Source: Sophora flavescens (lineage: Eukaryota; Streptophyta; Magnoliopsida; Fabales; Fabaceae). Taken from it: a DNA stretch of 64,000 nucleotides. Shown piece by piece: positions 33,166-44,535 of the stretch (position 1 is the first letter of the stretch; each line of letters begins with the position of its first letter). Under the pieces are notes generated by a model, which worked only from the letters and a program-made list of their open reading frames with translations, searched no databases and was not told the DNA's origin. A program made the position numbers and the translations under genes. Where the stretch lies: the NCBI GenBank assembly GCA_030762895.1, contig CM061067.1, positions 51,919,667 to 51,983,666 of the forward strand. Direction: 5' to 3'.

Positions 33166-33714
33166 TTTTTTAAATAACTAGTTTACATTAGTTACAATCC
33201 TTTCCCCTGTTTCAGTATTACATCCAGATCAATCCCAGTAATTAACAGAATCTAAATATTCTCAATATTGAATCACTTATACAACCAAAACACACACTAA
33301 TTAAATTAATATACTATATTGATTATGAACGATACATACACTTCAATTACTTTCAGAGCTAAATATGTAATAATGTCGTAAGTAGTGTAAATTGAACAAT
33401 ATGACAACAAAGATACTTAGAATCCAAAAAACTAGCTAGTACATGATACGTTATAGATTTCAAGTCAAAATACATATTAGTAAAAAAAAAACTAGCTAGT
33501 ACATGATATGTTTATAAACTAACTACACAAACTATGATTGGTACACTTCAAAAAAAGAAGGTTGCTCATTAATGTCCCCTGCAGAGAGTGGAGTCGGACT
33601 TCGAACATCTGCACGTTCAATTGGACATAAGATTAATCTTTTAAGTAATAAACTAAAATAAAACATAACTAATTTATAACTGTTGCAACTAATTGTGTTA
33701 CTAATTAGTTACCT
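33166..33714. other. CACTA 3' region, no exon firmly recognised
   Basis: AT-rich. A repeated AAAACTAGCTAGTACATGATA occurs at about 33430 and 33490. A short GC-richer piece (33570-33620) may be a terminal exon remnant. Confidence 0.4.
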
Positions 33715-33812
33715 CCTGCCATCTTTCAGTAATACCGGTGGAGACAATTTCGAGCATCCACTTCATCACGTAATATCCGTACTCCCATCCGCAATGTTGT
33801 CTACGAGACTAC
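33715..33812 (-). pseudogene. Ulp1-like protease exon, catalytic Cys replaced by Tyr
   Basis: The minus strand encodes RRQHCGWEYGYYVMKWMLEIV and a following WQE. This matches the end of the Ulp1/C48 protease-like domain found in many plant CACTA elements, where the motif is G-x-E-C-G-Y-Y-V. Here the catalytic cysteine position holds tyrosine (TAC), so the enzyme would be dead. Flanks look like introns. Confidence 0.65.
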
Positions 33813-34040
33813 AAATGAAACCAAATTTGAATATAAGGAATTAAACACAAAGTAATAACTATTGTAAACTGCACTTGAAGCATTTGTACTAATAAACATC
33901 TTACGTTAGGAATAATCTACCTAATAGGCCTACGCCTTTCACCACCCAAAATGCAGCTTGCATCCATAGAACTATCATAAGAAAATAAACATTAATTAAA
34001 CTATATATTATAGATTTCGGATAAATAAAAGACAATTAAA

Positions 34041-34690
34041 TTACATAAGTAAATTAATTAAATTTTGAGACAACTCAATTAAGTTAACCTGAAAGCTAGA
34101 ATCATGTCGGCTCTGAACAAAGCGATCCTGCGTCTCCTGGTCAAGAAACGGGTACACCTTAAGTGGGTTCTTCTGACTCAGATTGAATATGTAGTTTCTG
34201 CTTAGGTCCGTCTTAAATGCCCTCCAACGCTCACCTGCATACTTTATCAAACTCCTCCTCATATTCTTGGTATCCGGCACGTCAAAGGTGAGCTACATTA
34301 ACACCAAAAAATCAAGGAATAAGTGTATGATATTAATAAGATTAAAATAAAATAGATACAAACAAAGAGTGTAAAAGTATATATACCATAATACTATCCC
34401 ATATCTGATCCTTCACGCCCTCCGACACATTTTTCCAATTCTCAATAAGTATACTAGGCTTGTTTCGAGCAAGGGTCCCCACAAAACTGTTAAACTAATC
34501 GACTATTGGCCCTATAGGATTGAGGTCACGATCAAACTTGATTCTTATCCTTTAATTTTCACCACGGTTGACGGTCAAATTCTTCATACGTGTGGCACGT
34601 CTACCTTTTCTGCCCGTCGACGGGGCATCTGACCCGCTGTGTGAAGGAGGGATATCCTCGGGATCAACCATGTATGCCTGTTTTGACAAA
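34041..34690 (-). pseudogene. TNP1/Ptta-like CACTA protein (plant transposase, En/Spm second ORF)
   Basis: Two exon-like parts on the minus strand. The first (34690 to about 34385) reads from AYMVDPEDIPP through RATRMKNLTVNRGEN to VSEGVKDQIWDSIM, with in-frame TAA and TAG codons. The second (34280 to about 34090) reads VPDTKNMRRSLIKYAGERWRAF and KVYPFLDQETQDRF, joined across an intron at about 34290-34385. This matches the plant En/Spm transposase family that accompanies TNP2. The gene lies just downstream of TNP2, as usual in En/Spm. The stops make it a pseudogene. Confidence 0.8.
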
Positions 34691-34794
34691 AAAAAATACA
34701 TAATGTTAGTATGTCTGGATAAATATCAAACATAACTTAACTTATAAATATCAACGTAAACATAACTTATAATATGACTTTAAACATATATAAC

Positions 34795-37700
34795 TTAAAC
34801 TATACTTACACTGTGGTCAAGTAGTAAGGTTCTCCCATAACCCTTCCTGATGATCATCACGAATGACATGTATATCGTCCACTTCATTTTCCTCATTGAA
34901 AGTAGGCGCCCGTGTTGAGAAAGAAGGAGTATCAGAAATATCAAGAGTTGAGTCTTGATTTTCCTCACTACCATTAGACATGTTTTTTCCCTGGAGAACC
35001 ACTGACCATCTTTTGTTAGAAGGATCACGGATATAAAACACTTGTTTCGCTTGGGATGCCATGATGAAAGGCTATTCTTTATAACCTACCTTATCAAGGT
35101 CCACCAATTTGAATCCTAACTCATTGGTTTGTACACCGTTGTTACTATCGACCCATTTACATTTAAAAACAGGCACTCTAAATTTCGTGTAATCGACCTC
35201 CCAGATCTCTTCAATGATTCCAAAGTATGATACAGATGCCATAACAGGGTTTGTATCTTTTGAACTAGAGAAATGCACGGACTCAGCCTCGACCATAACC
35301 CCATTGTTTTGCACGGTACTTTTGTCATCCTGGGACTTTGTATAGAAGGAAAACTTATTGATATCGTACCCACTCCAGCATATGACATCAAAGTTAGGCC
35401 CCTATGCTAGTCATTTTAATGTATCAAAAGCAATACCATCCTTTGCAATTTTTTCTTTAAACCAATTCAAGAAAGTCTTATTATATTTGTTCAAACACCG
35501 TTTTTCATTCATTCGAGGGTAAGTTTTATTGATGATGCTTTTGTGCTCACATAAGTATGGTTCAACCTCATCAGTGTTATTCAATATATACAAGTGTGCT
35601 TGAAGCACTTCCTCTCGATCCATGCTCTTAACGGTAATACCTCGTGTACCCTGACCATCATATCTTCCTTCATGACAAGACTTCGGAAGCCTTACAGCTT
35701 CCGCTTCTGACATGTAGTCTGTACAAAACTCAATAGCTTCTTCTGCAACATACCTTTCAATAATAGATGCTTCAGGACGGTGTGGATTCTTCACATACCC
35801 TTTCAAGATCTTCATGTATCGCTCAATCGGGTATATCCACCTTAAATAAACAGGACCACACAATCTAATATCCCTCACTAGATGAACAATCAAATGAACC
35901 ATGATGTCAAAAAACGAAGGGGGAAAATACATCTCCAATTGGCACAAGATAATGGCTGCCTCATTTTCCAAGATATCCAAATTTTGAGTACCAATGACCT
36001 TGCTACATATAGCATTGAAGAATAAGCACAACCTAGTAATGGCATGTCTGACTTTTTTAGGCAAGATATCACGAATGGCCACCTGTAGTAGTTGTTGCAT
36101 CAAGACGTGGTAATCATGAGACTTTAAGATAACTAATTTGAGATCTTTCATTGAGACAAGTCTCTTGACATTTGAAGAGTAACCTTGTGGCACTTTGACG
36201 CCTCGTAGACACTCACAGAAACTTATTTTCTCTTTTTTTGATTAAGTATGACATGCTAGTGGCAAATAAGTCTTCTTACCCCCCCCCCCCCCCAACTTTA
36301 TGTGGAGCTAACTGCTCTCGTATACCTATCGTAACTAGATCTAGATGAGCATTCATACCATCCTTTGTCCTGCCCTGAATGTTGAGAAGCGTTTCGATTA
36401 AACTGTCACACACATTTTTCTCCACATGCATCACATCAATACAATGTCTTACATCAAGCTTGCACCAATATGGAAGATCAAAGAAGATCGACCTCTTCTT
36501 CCATGTGTTCTTCTCAGTAGCCCTCTTTTGGGTCTTCCCATAGATAACATTAATGTCCTTCACAAGTTCATAAACTTGCTCTCCAGTCAAGGCCACTGGA
36601 GCAATTTCATTCTCCGGAAGTCCATTGAAAGCTTTTCTCAATCTACGATAAGGGTGATTACGTCGGAGAAATCTCCGATGCCCAAGGTAAACCTTCTTCC
36701 TTCCATGTTGCAGTTGATGGTAGCATGTACCTTCTTCACATATTGGACATGCTTTATGCCCCTTAACACTATACCCGCACAGGTTCCCGTATGCTGGAAA
36801 GTCATTGATGGTGCAAAATAACATGGCACGCATTTTGAAAGTCTCACTGCAATACCCGTCAATCACATCAACGCCTTCATCCCACAACATTCTCAGGTCT
36901 TCAATCAAGGGACTCAGATAAACATCAATATCATTTCCTGGCTGTTTTGGACCCGAAATCATCATACTTAACATAATGTATTTGTGCTTCATGCACAACC
37001 AAGGAGATAGGTTGTAAATTACCAGAAGAACAGGCCATGAACTATGAATACTACTTAAGTTTCCATATGGATTCATTCCATCGGTAGCAAGTCCAAGCCT
37101 GAGGTTTCTGGGCTCATTGCCGAAATCCGGAAACAAACTATCAATTCTCTTCCATTGCAAAGAATCATCCGGATGGCGAAGCTTTCCATCACATTTCCTC
37201 TCATATGCATGCCATCTAATGTTTTTTGCGTCATTTACATTATCAAACAATCGCTTGAACCGTGGAATTACTGGAAGATACCATAACACCTTCGCAGGAA
37301 GGCCTTTGGTGACCACATCACGACTAGAATCACCATTATTCACTTTGTAGCGGACTCATGCATCTCTTGGGCATGCGTGTATTTTCTTATACCCCATACC
37401 CATCGGACACAATATCTTCTTCGCCTCATAGTTTCGGGACGGTAACGTGTTACCTTTTGGAAGCATGTCTTTCAACAACTCAAGCAATTCAGTAAAGCTT
37501 TTATCGCTCCACCCATTTCTCGCCTTCACATTGAACAATCTTAACACCGCTGACAACCGTGTGAAATTAGTGCACCCCGGATACAAATCCACTTCCGTAT
37601 CACTGTACAAAGTATCATACACATGTGCTCACCGAAAAGACTCTTGCCCAATATCACGGATCATGTCCTCTAGTCCATCGTCCATAACTACATCATCAGC

Positions 37701-37967
37701 TTCCTCTCTATCCGACACCCTTGGCCTGTCTAACGATTCACCATGACATATCCATATTGTATAACTCTTTCAAATCCCCTTACAAATAAGATGCTCCCGT
37801 ATCTCCCCAGCTTCTAGTCGTCTATCATTCAAATAGTTAACAAAAGGATAATAAAACCTTCCGTAACTACTATCAGGAGCATTTGTTTTTGCAAATTGTA
37901 GATAATCTTCCACTCCATTCTCATACTCATCACTTGTTCGTCTAGCATTCATCCAACCGCGATCCAT
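34795..37967 (-). pseudogene. TNP2-like CACTA transposase, near full length, decayed
   Basis: From 37967: transposase-associated domain (MDRGWMNARR), then the Transposase_21 core (LYPGCTNFTRLSAVLRL, IRWHAYERKCDG, SSWPVLLVIYN, HKACPICEE, CIDVMHVEKNVCDSLI). A DUF4218 region follows (YFPPSFFDIMVHL, YPIERYMKILKGYV), then a DUF4216-like region (VMASVSYFGIIEEIW) and an acidic tail to about 34795. A first frame runs from 37967 to 36276 with TGA codons near 37767, 37632 and 37356, the last at a small deletion. A shift lies near the 15-20 nt G-run at 36280-36296. A second frame runs from 36193 with stops at 35411, about 35405 and 35072. Several stops look like C-to-T changes. The order matches autonomous plant CACTA elements. 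Confidence 0.88.
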
Positions 37968-40296
37968 GACTACAACAATAACTTCGTACTTAGGGCAAGA
38001 TCTTCATCAACTACTTCTTATGACAAGGTATGGCCCTATCCCATTCGAGAAGAAACTTTTTCAACATTCGGTTAACAGTTAGTCCTTAACTCTCATGCTC
38101 ATATTTGACGAAATTTCGGCAGCATTTCCCATCAGTCTCCGGCGTACACGACTTGAACGCAGTGAAAAACACCACGATAAAGTATGCACTCGGAGAATGA
38201 AAGGAAATGCATCAGACCAAACTTTCATCAAATATATAACATATGAGAATCAATGAATAACTATTTTATCTGAATGAAGAAAAAGTTTTTCCCCAAACTG
38301 TCCAACATGGACAATTCAAGATTCAATACAATGAGCGGTACCTTAAACAAGTACACGTATGCTCATTAATATTGAATCTCAAACGGGAAACTAAGGCTTT
38401 ACTAATTAATTAACGCTAAAAAAATAATAAAACACTCCAATCCCTAAGTTAAAGCAAAAAAAAATCAAAATAGAATAATAGAGAGGGGAAAGCTTACTGG
38501 GTGTGGGAATAACACAAAACTAGTGTGGAAACGAAATCCTAAGTGTGAAATAATCATGAAACCCTGAAAGAGAAAAAGAAAGAAGCTAAAGATAATTTAA
38601 CAAAACCAAAAGATGCAAAGGAACCATAAGATGGAAAGGATCCAAAATATAAAGTTTACTATATTATGTAGTTTGTCCATGAAAATTTGCACTATCAAGG
38701 AAGAAGAAAATAAAGAAAGCTAAAATATTCCTAGTTCAAACTTTAAAAATCTTTCCATAGCCAGTTAGCACCTCAATTACAATTTTATTCATAACCAAAC
38801 CAACGTTCTAGGAAAGAACAATGCAACAACATATATTCAATTGTTAGCCCATTATTTGAGCACTGAATAACTGTCACCAATTTTTTTCTTTTTGTGAAGG
38901 ACTGCCACCAAATTATGTTCAATATCTACAAAATAAAAAGGCTATGACATTTTAAGACATATTATATTATTAATTGGAAAGGTGTTGGTATAACTCACTT
39001 AAGCAAACTTCATATTATATTGCTATAGAAAACAAAAAGGCTATGCATTACTTGAGGGTTTATATAAAAGGTAGCAGGATCCTTATTAGGTGATAGATCA
39101 CAAATAATTAAATATGAAATCTCCAAGAGAGGTTCCGCCGTAGAATATTTGGCACACAAAGTTGGTGCAAATGTAATACATGTGAGGACTAACTGAAAGT
39201 TTGAAACCCACGCTACGTGCATATTCGGTGCAAGTGTAATGTATATGAGGAATAATTGAAAGTTTGAAACCGGTGGTAATATGTATAATTCCTGTTTTCA
39301 TGACCAATTATGAGTTATGACCACTCCCAAATTTTCAAAAATTTAATCTCTTCAAAGGTTTGTTTCAACATGTAGGTATTGAGAATTTTTCAATAATGCC
39401 CTTATAAGAAGCTCTTGCTCAATAATAATAGTTTCAGGGTGCAGCTTCATAAGCTTCTCATATGTGATACAAAGATGTTAATAACTACAATTTTTTTTTT
39501 AACATGGACTAGAGGTTATTTACCAACAGTAGAATACAATTTTGAATAGCAACGACACTTAACAAATAGAAGACAAACAGATTCAGATAAAAATAACATG
39601 TTTAAATGGAAGCACACCTGGGTACTAGGTGAGCTTAGATATTTGATTTACCTCCCTTTCTGTACAAGACAGAATTCCAAGATGGGTTGCACGGAAGAAA
39701 TGTGTCTTGCCAATTGAGATTGTGACATGAGTAAAAGTAAAACAAGCTAACACTTCACCATTGAGAAAAGCACCAAAGAAGGTGAGAGCATATTGCAAAA
39801 GTTGTTGGTCGAATTCCAATCATCAACAAAGTTTCAGTAACACACATGCATAATGCTTAACCAACTCATTAGATTAACATTATCATCAACAAAAAATAAG
39901 ATCAGAATATTAGGCATGCACATTGGCCTCCTTGGTCATAACACAGTCCAAACCAAAATCAACAAAATTCAACATCCAAAATCTCATTCACATCAATTAA
40001 TTCGGTGTCAAAGAAGTCAAAATATTAATCCAAAAATCAGAACATGAAGGCAAATTCGCAACTCTAAACTCGCAGCCATGACAGCGAAAAGAACAAAATG
40101 GAGAAAAGGGGAACAAACAAATACAGTTCCTTAAGGAAGGAGAAAATGGGGATACCTTATTTGTTTGTGCGCTTGTAATGGAGAGAAATGATTGGAGTCA
40201 TAGATGGAAGGATGGTGGCGCACCGGTGACGAGAGGTACCTAAACGTGAGAAGAAGACTTGAGGCTACATGGTCATGGCGGCGACACGACGGAGCA
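37968..40296. other. CACTA leader and intron sequence
   Basis: No coding sequence is recognised. A short tandem repeat of GTGCAAGTGTAATGTATATGAGG type occurs at about 39158-39275. GC content rises from 40180 toward the solo LTR, resembling the GC-rich leader of the CACTA at 7170-7500. Confidence 0.5.
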
Positions 40297-41110
40297 TGAG
40301 ACACCCTGTTGTGCCTCTTTGTGTCATTAGATTAAAACCTCATCATTTAATTACTTAATCGCACGCTTAACGTGAAAATACGTAAAAATTAAAAACTTAT
40401 TTAATTATCATATAACTTCTACAAATTTAAAACACAATAACTTTAACATATGTAAATATACACTTAGTTGTTCATTACAATACCAAAACACTGTTGAGGA
40501 TATCCTATCAGTAGGATCCCTCACAGGCATATACTTAGACAAAAGTTAAACAGCGGAAAACATAATAAAAATACGCCTCACGAGACGCACTGGCCATAAC
40601 TAACTAGACCCTAATCACCACGGGTCACAGCTCGTCCTTCAGCCTCCGGTTCGTAGGGAGTTCCATCCAACACCTCTTGGTTACGCTCATCCACAGGGTC
40701 TTCTCGTACAATTCCACAAGGAGATAAAATACAACATACAGAAATATACAGGGGATAAGAAACAGTTCTATCATCAAAAAGCGGAAAAGAGTCATAGTAA
40801 ATTATACAGTAATTGTCACAGACAATCAACACACATAACTAACGAATCATCCTCGGGTTAATATATATCATCCTCTACCCTTACTCTCAGGAAATCTAAC
40901 ACGTTATTTTAACGTAACCCCTTTAATCCCGTCACCACGTCTTTACGTTATCGTGGCCACTACCACTCCTGTCACCATCCCTCATTTGCATCGGGGCACA
41001 CCCTCATTCCCGTTAGGATGTTCCACCTAGTGCACACCTCAATTCCCGTTAAGGTGTTCCACCCCCATTCCCTAAGGTGGAAGTGATCTTGCGAGAGCTC
41101 TTGATTTTAC

Positions 41111-41379
41111 GTGTATTATATTACCAATACACGGTGTATTATATTACCAATACACAGAAGTGTTTTACGTGTATTATATTACCAATACACAGAAATGTTT
41201 TATATGTATTATATTACCAATACACGGTGTATTATATTACCAATACACAGAAGTGTTTTACGTGTATTATATTACCAATACACAGATGTCCTTGCGTATT
41301 ATATTACCGATACACTTTTGTCTTTGTGTATTATATTACCAATACACTTTTGTCCTTGTGTATTATATTACCAATACAC
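41111..41379. repeat. Nine-copy array of the 22-bp dyad GTGTATTATATTACCAATACAC
   Basis: Nine copies, near-identical apart from single changes such as ACCGATACAC in copy 7. The outer seven bases on each side are complementary (GTGTATT...AATACAC). Spacers are 0-15 bp and themselves related (AGAAGTGTTTTAC, TTTTGTCTTT). The three overlapping open frames here are repeat artefacts. Confidence 0.9.
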
Positions 41380-42296
41380 GATTGTGGACAACAACACCTA
41401 TACTTGAATCTCACCAACCCGTTTTAACAACATCTTAGTACCTTAACCTTCCATTAGAACTTGACACATATTCTATGCCATAACACCTCTTTAACATTCC
41501 TCATCTAAGTTAGGCACTTCTAAATCATCATTATCCTCACACCCAAAACAATCATCTCTTAGACAACATATATATCTTTGTTTAAAAATCCACTAAGCTT
41601 AATAATAAAAACCAGGCAGATCATGCATAACACAATATCAATCAAAATATTCCCATATTACCAACATAGCACAAAATCAATTCAATAAAGGTAATAAAAT
41701 CAAATCAACCATCAAGAATATAAAGATCAACCTAATGTCAATAAACCTACAATCCCCGAATCACCATTGGTTTTTCAGAAAAGGTTTCCAATGTGATTTT
41801 GGTCTTGTCGATTACTCGACTACTAGTAGGGTTTAGGTCGCCCTACATAATTATTATATAATCTACTACTTATCCATTCCGACGATAGGTTGGTTCTTTC
41901 CCCCACCTGGGTTATCACCGGACTCCCAAACTTGAAGCTCCTCGTTGTCACACCACAAAGTACCAACTCCACCTTCTGCGAAGGTAAGGAGATTAGATGC
42001 TCGAAGAGGTATACCACGAACGTCCTCGTTTCCTCCGCGATGGAAGTCAAAGGTTATGAACACAAAATCACAAGTTAAAATCAAACAAGAACACTAAACC
42101 ACAATGTATAGGTTCAGCCAAGACTAGTTCTTAGGGTTAGAGGTTCCCGAAAATTATACAACTCATGGATTTATGATCCTTAAGTGTTAGGAGTTCATAA
42201 ACAATGATCACTTACCAAAGTTGAATTAACATCCCACTAAGTTATAAACTTAGGGTATTCGGCCAAGGCTAGTAAAATAGGTTGGTATTCACTAAA

Positions 42297-42930
42297 CTTT
42301 CCAATCTCTTAGGTTTAGCATCCATATGTATTAAGGAGCTCAAAACCATGATCATTTTGGAAAAATAAGAACAAAGTATCCTAGGTCCATAACCTTCTAG
42401 GTTCAGCCTTCGTAGGATTTATAGGTTAGAAATCTTTAAACTTTCCAATCTCTTAGACTTAGCATCCAAATATCTTATGGAGCTCAAGTCCATGATCATT
42501 TTGGAAAACAATGGAAATTTAAACATTCCAATCTTTTAGACTTAACATCCAAATATCTTACGGAGCTCGAGTCCATGATCATCTTGAAAAAATGAAAGTA
42601 ATACATCCTAGCTTTAATAACATAGAATAAACAAGTTAGAAATCCTTAAACTTATCAATCTCTTAGACTTAGCATCCAAATATCTTATGGAGCTCAAGTC
42701 CATGATCATTTTGGAAAACAATGGAAACTTAAACATTCCAATCTCTTAGACTTAGCATCCAAATATCTTATGGAGCTCAAGTCCATGATCATATTGGAAA
42801 TATGAAAGTAATACATCCTAGATTTAATAACATATAATAAACAAGTTAGAAATCCTTAAACTTTGCAATCTCTTAGACTTAGCATCCAAATATCTTATGG
42901 AGCTTAAGTCCATGATTATTTTGGAAAAAT
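42297..42930. repeat. Tandem array of a TTAGCATCCAAATATCTTATGG unit
   Basis: Six or seven units sharing CTTAGACTTAGCATCCAAAT and GTCCATGATCATTTTGG, arranged as alternating short (about 88 bp) and long (about 125 bp) units, giving a higher period near 215 bp. Confidence 0.8.
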
Positions 42931-44240
42931 AAAAACTCAAACATCCTAGTACCTAAACACTAAGTTTCGGCCATCATAGGATGATGAGGAAAAATATTCT
43001 TTGTTTAACAATAACTCTTAGGTTTAGAATCACAAGGTATTAAGAGTTCTAAATCCATGATCATACTTGGAAAGTTGAAACATAGTATCCTAGGCTTACT
43101 TATTCATATTTTCAGCCATCATAGGAACAAGCTATCAAAACTTCCAAGATTTATATATTTAAGATCAATGGATAGTTAGAAACTCAAACACATGATCATA
43201 TTCCAAAAGTTTAAACAAAAACTTCCTAGGTCACAAATGCAAGCATTCGGCCTTCATTGGAAGAGATAGGTAGAGATTTTTGTTTTACACAACCTCTTAG
43301 TATGTGAAAATATAAGTTAATACAAGACTATAGAAAGTGGTTTCAACTCAAAAGGAGTTTTCTACCATTTTAGAGAGATTTTAGAAGTTTAAAGCATATA
43401 AAGAACACATAAAGCAAACTAAGAAATAAAAGACGAAACTTGCAAAAAGATTCATATTAGAGCATTTCCCTTAGTATAAGGAAGAACTTTAATGAAGAAC
43501 TCAAGTGGAAAAGACTAATAAAAATGGAAGCTTTAAGTGTTTGAAAAAAAGAAGAAATGGAAGAAGTTGAAGAAGTATGAAGATGGAGGAAGAAAATGAG
43601 AGAATGAAGATGAGTGATGATTATATAGAGGAGGGAGAGGGGAGCACAAAATTTTGGAGAAAGAATGAGCTTGGAGAGCAAGTTTTGTCTTTAAGACTTG
43701 TTTGGTTGAAGAGGAAAGAGAAAAATAGGTTTTTAGAATATAATATGATATATTTCAAAAAGTCCATCATGACCACTTTTTAGGAGGTAGCTTAGTCCAT
43801 ACCTCTAGTGAGTCACCTCACTCCCTCATGTCACCTCATGCCTTTTATGTCTCCTATTTTACTAAATTTCGTACCCGGTTGCATTTCCGATCGTAATTCT
43901 TCCGACGTTTTCGTCCGAATAAAATATTATATTTTATTTTTGAACGAAAATTTTCAAAATAATCAAAGTTGAAGGAAACATAATAAAAACACTAACTATC
44001 TCATTCGCGGGTCAAAATTAGGTTTTCTGCACAGTAAACTTGTACCGGTAGTGAAAACGCAGACCGACTTTCGTCTGAATTTTCAACCGAAAATTTTACC
44101 GTAACCTTCTACCATAAAGTAGACTATGAATATGATTTTATTTTAATCAAAAACACTTTCTAACTCTCAAATTTAAAATATAATTTAATTATATTTTAAC
44201 CGGTTGAACAACATAATTAAAATCAGGCTGTTACAGAGCA

Positions 44241-44535
44241 AGCGGAGGACAGCGGGCTTCATGGCTGAGGTGACGCGGTGGTCCTACCAAGCAAGCGGCG
44301 GAGCGAGCAAGGACCAGAGGTGAGCGAGCAAGGACCACCCGAAGTTGTGTGAAATTAGAAGCGGCGACGTTTGAATGTGATACTATAAATGAAGCTGGAC
44401 GCACGGTGGTCGCATGACAATGGTTTAACAGTGGAGAGCGGCAGCGTTTGAAGCTGGACGAACATACAGAGAGTGGAAGAGGACGGCATAGTGTGAGCAC
44501 AGGGGCAGGGTTCGAAATTGTTGTGTAGCACACAG
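44241..44535 (-). other. CACTA leader fragment between two insertions
   Basis: GC-rich, with GAGCGAGCAAGGACCA repeats. It continues the CACTA sequence left of 40297 and right of 63733, as both neighbouring target-site duplications show. Confidence 0.7.

Larger units (their letters stand above)
40297..44235 (-). repeat. 3.9-kb solo LTR of a Tekay/Del-like gypsy element (TSD GAGCA)
   Basis: On the minus strand it begins TGTAACAGCCTG and ends GGGTGTCTCA. Perfect flanks GAGCA lie at 40292-40296 and 44236-44240. Its end and several internal blocks (GACGCACTGGCCATA, GGTCGCCCTACA, CCCCACCTGG) resemble the inner Tekay LTR, so it belongs to a related lineage. No primer site or coding sequence is present, so it is a solo LTR. 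It carries two tandem arrays (separate entries) and a probable TATA box at about 43620. Confidence 0.88.

Noticed and set aside
41111..41379. CRISPR-like array of 22-bp repeats
   Set aside because: Plant nuclear context, spacers are themselves related and of 0-15 bp, no cas genes; it is an LTR tandem repeat.
41077..41438. Three overlapping plus-strand open frames encoding repeated Y-Y-I/Q-Y-T-N-T segments
   Set aside because: All three frames are open because the 22-bp dyad array is repeated; no coding signal or domain.
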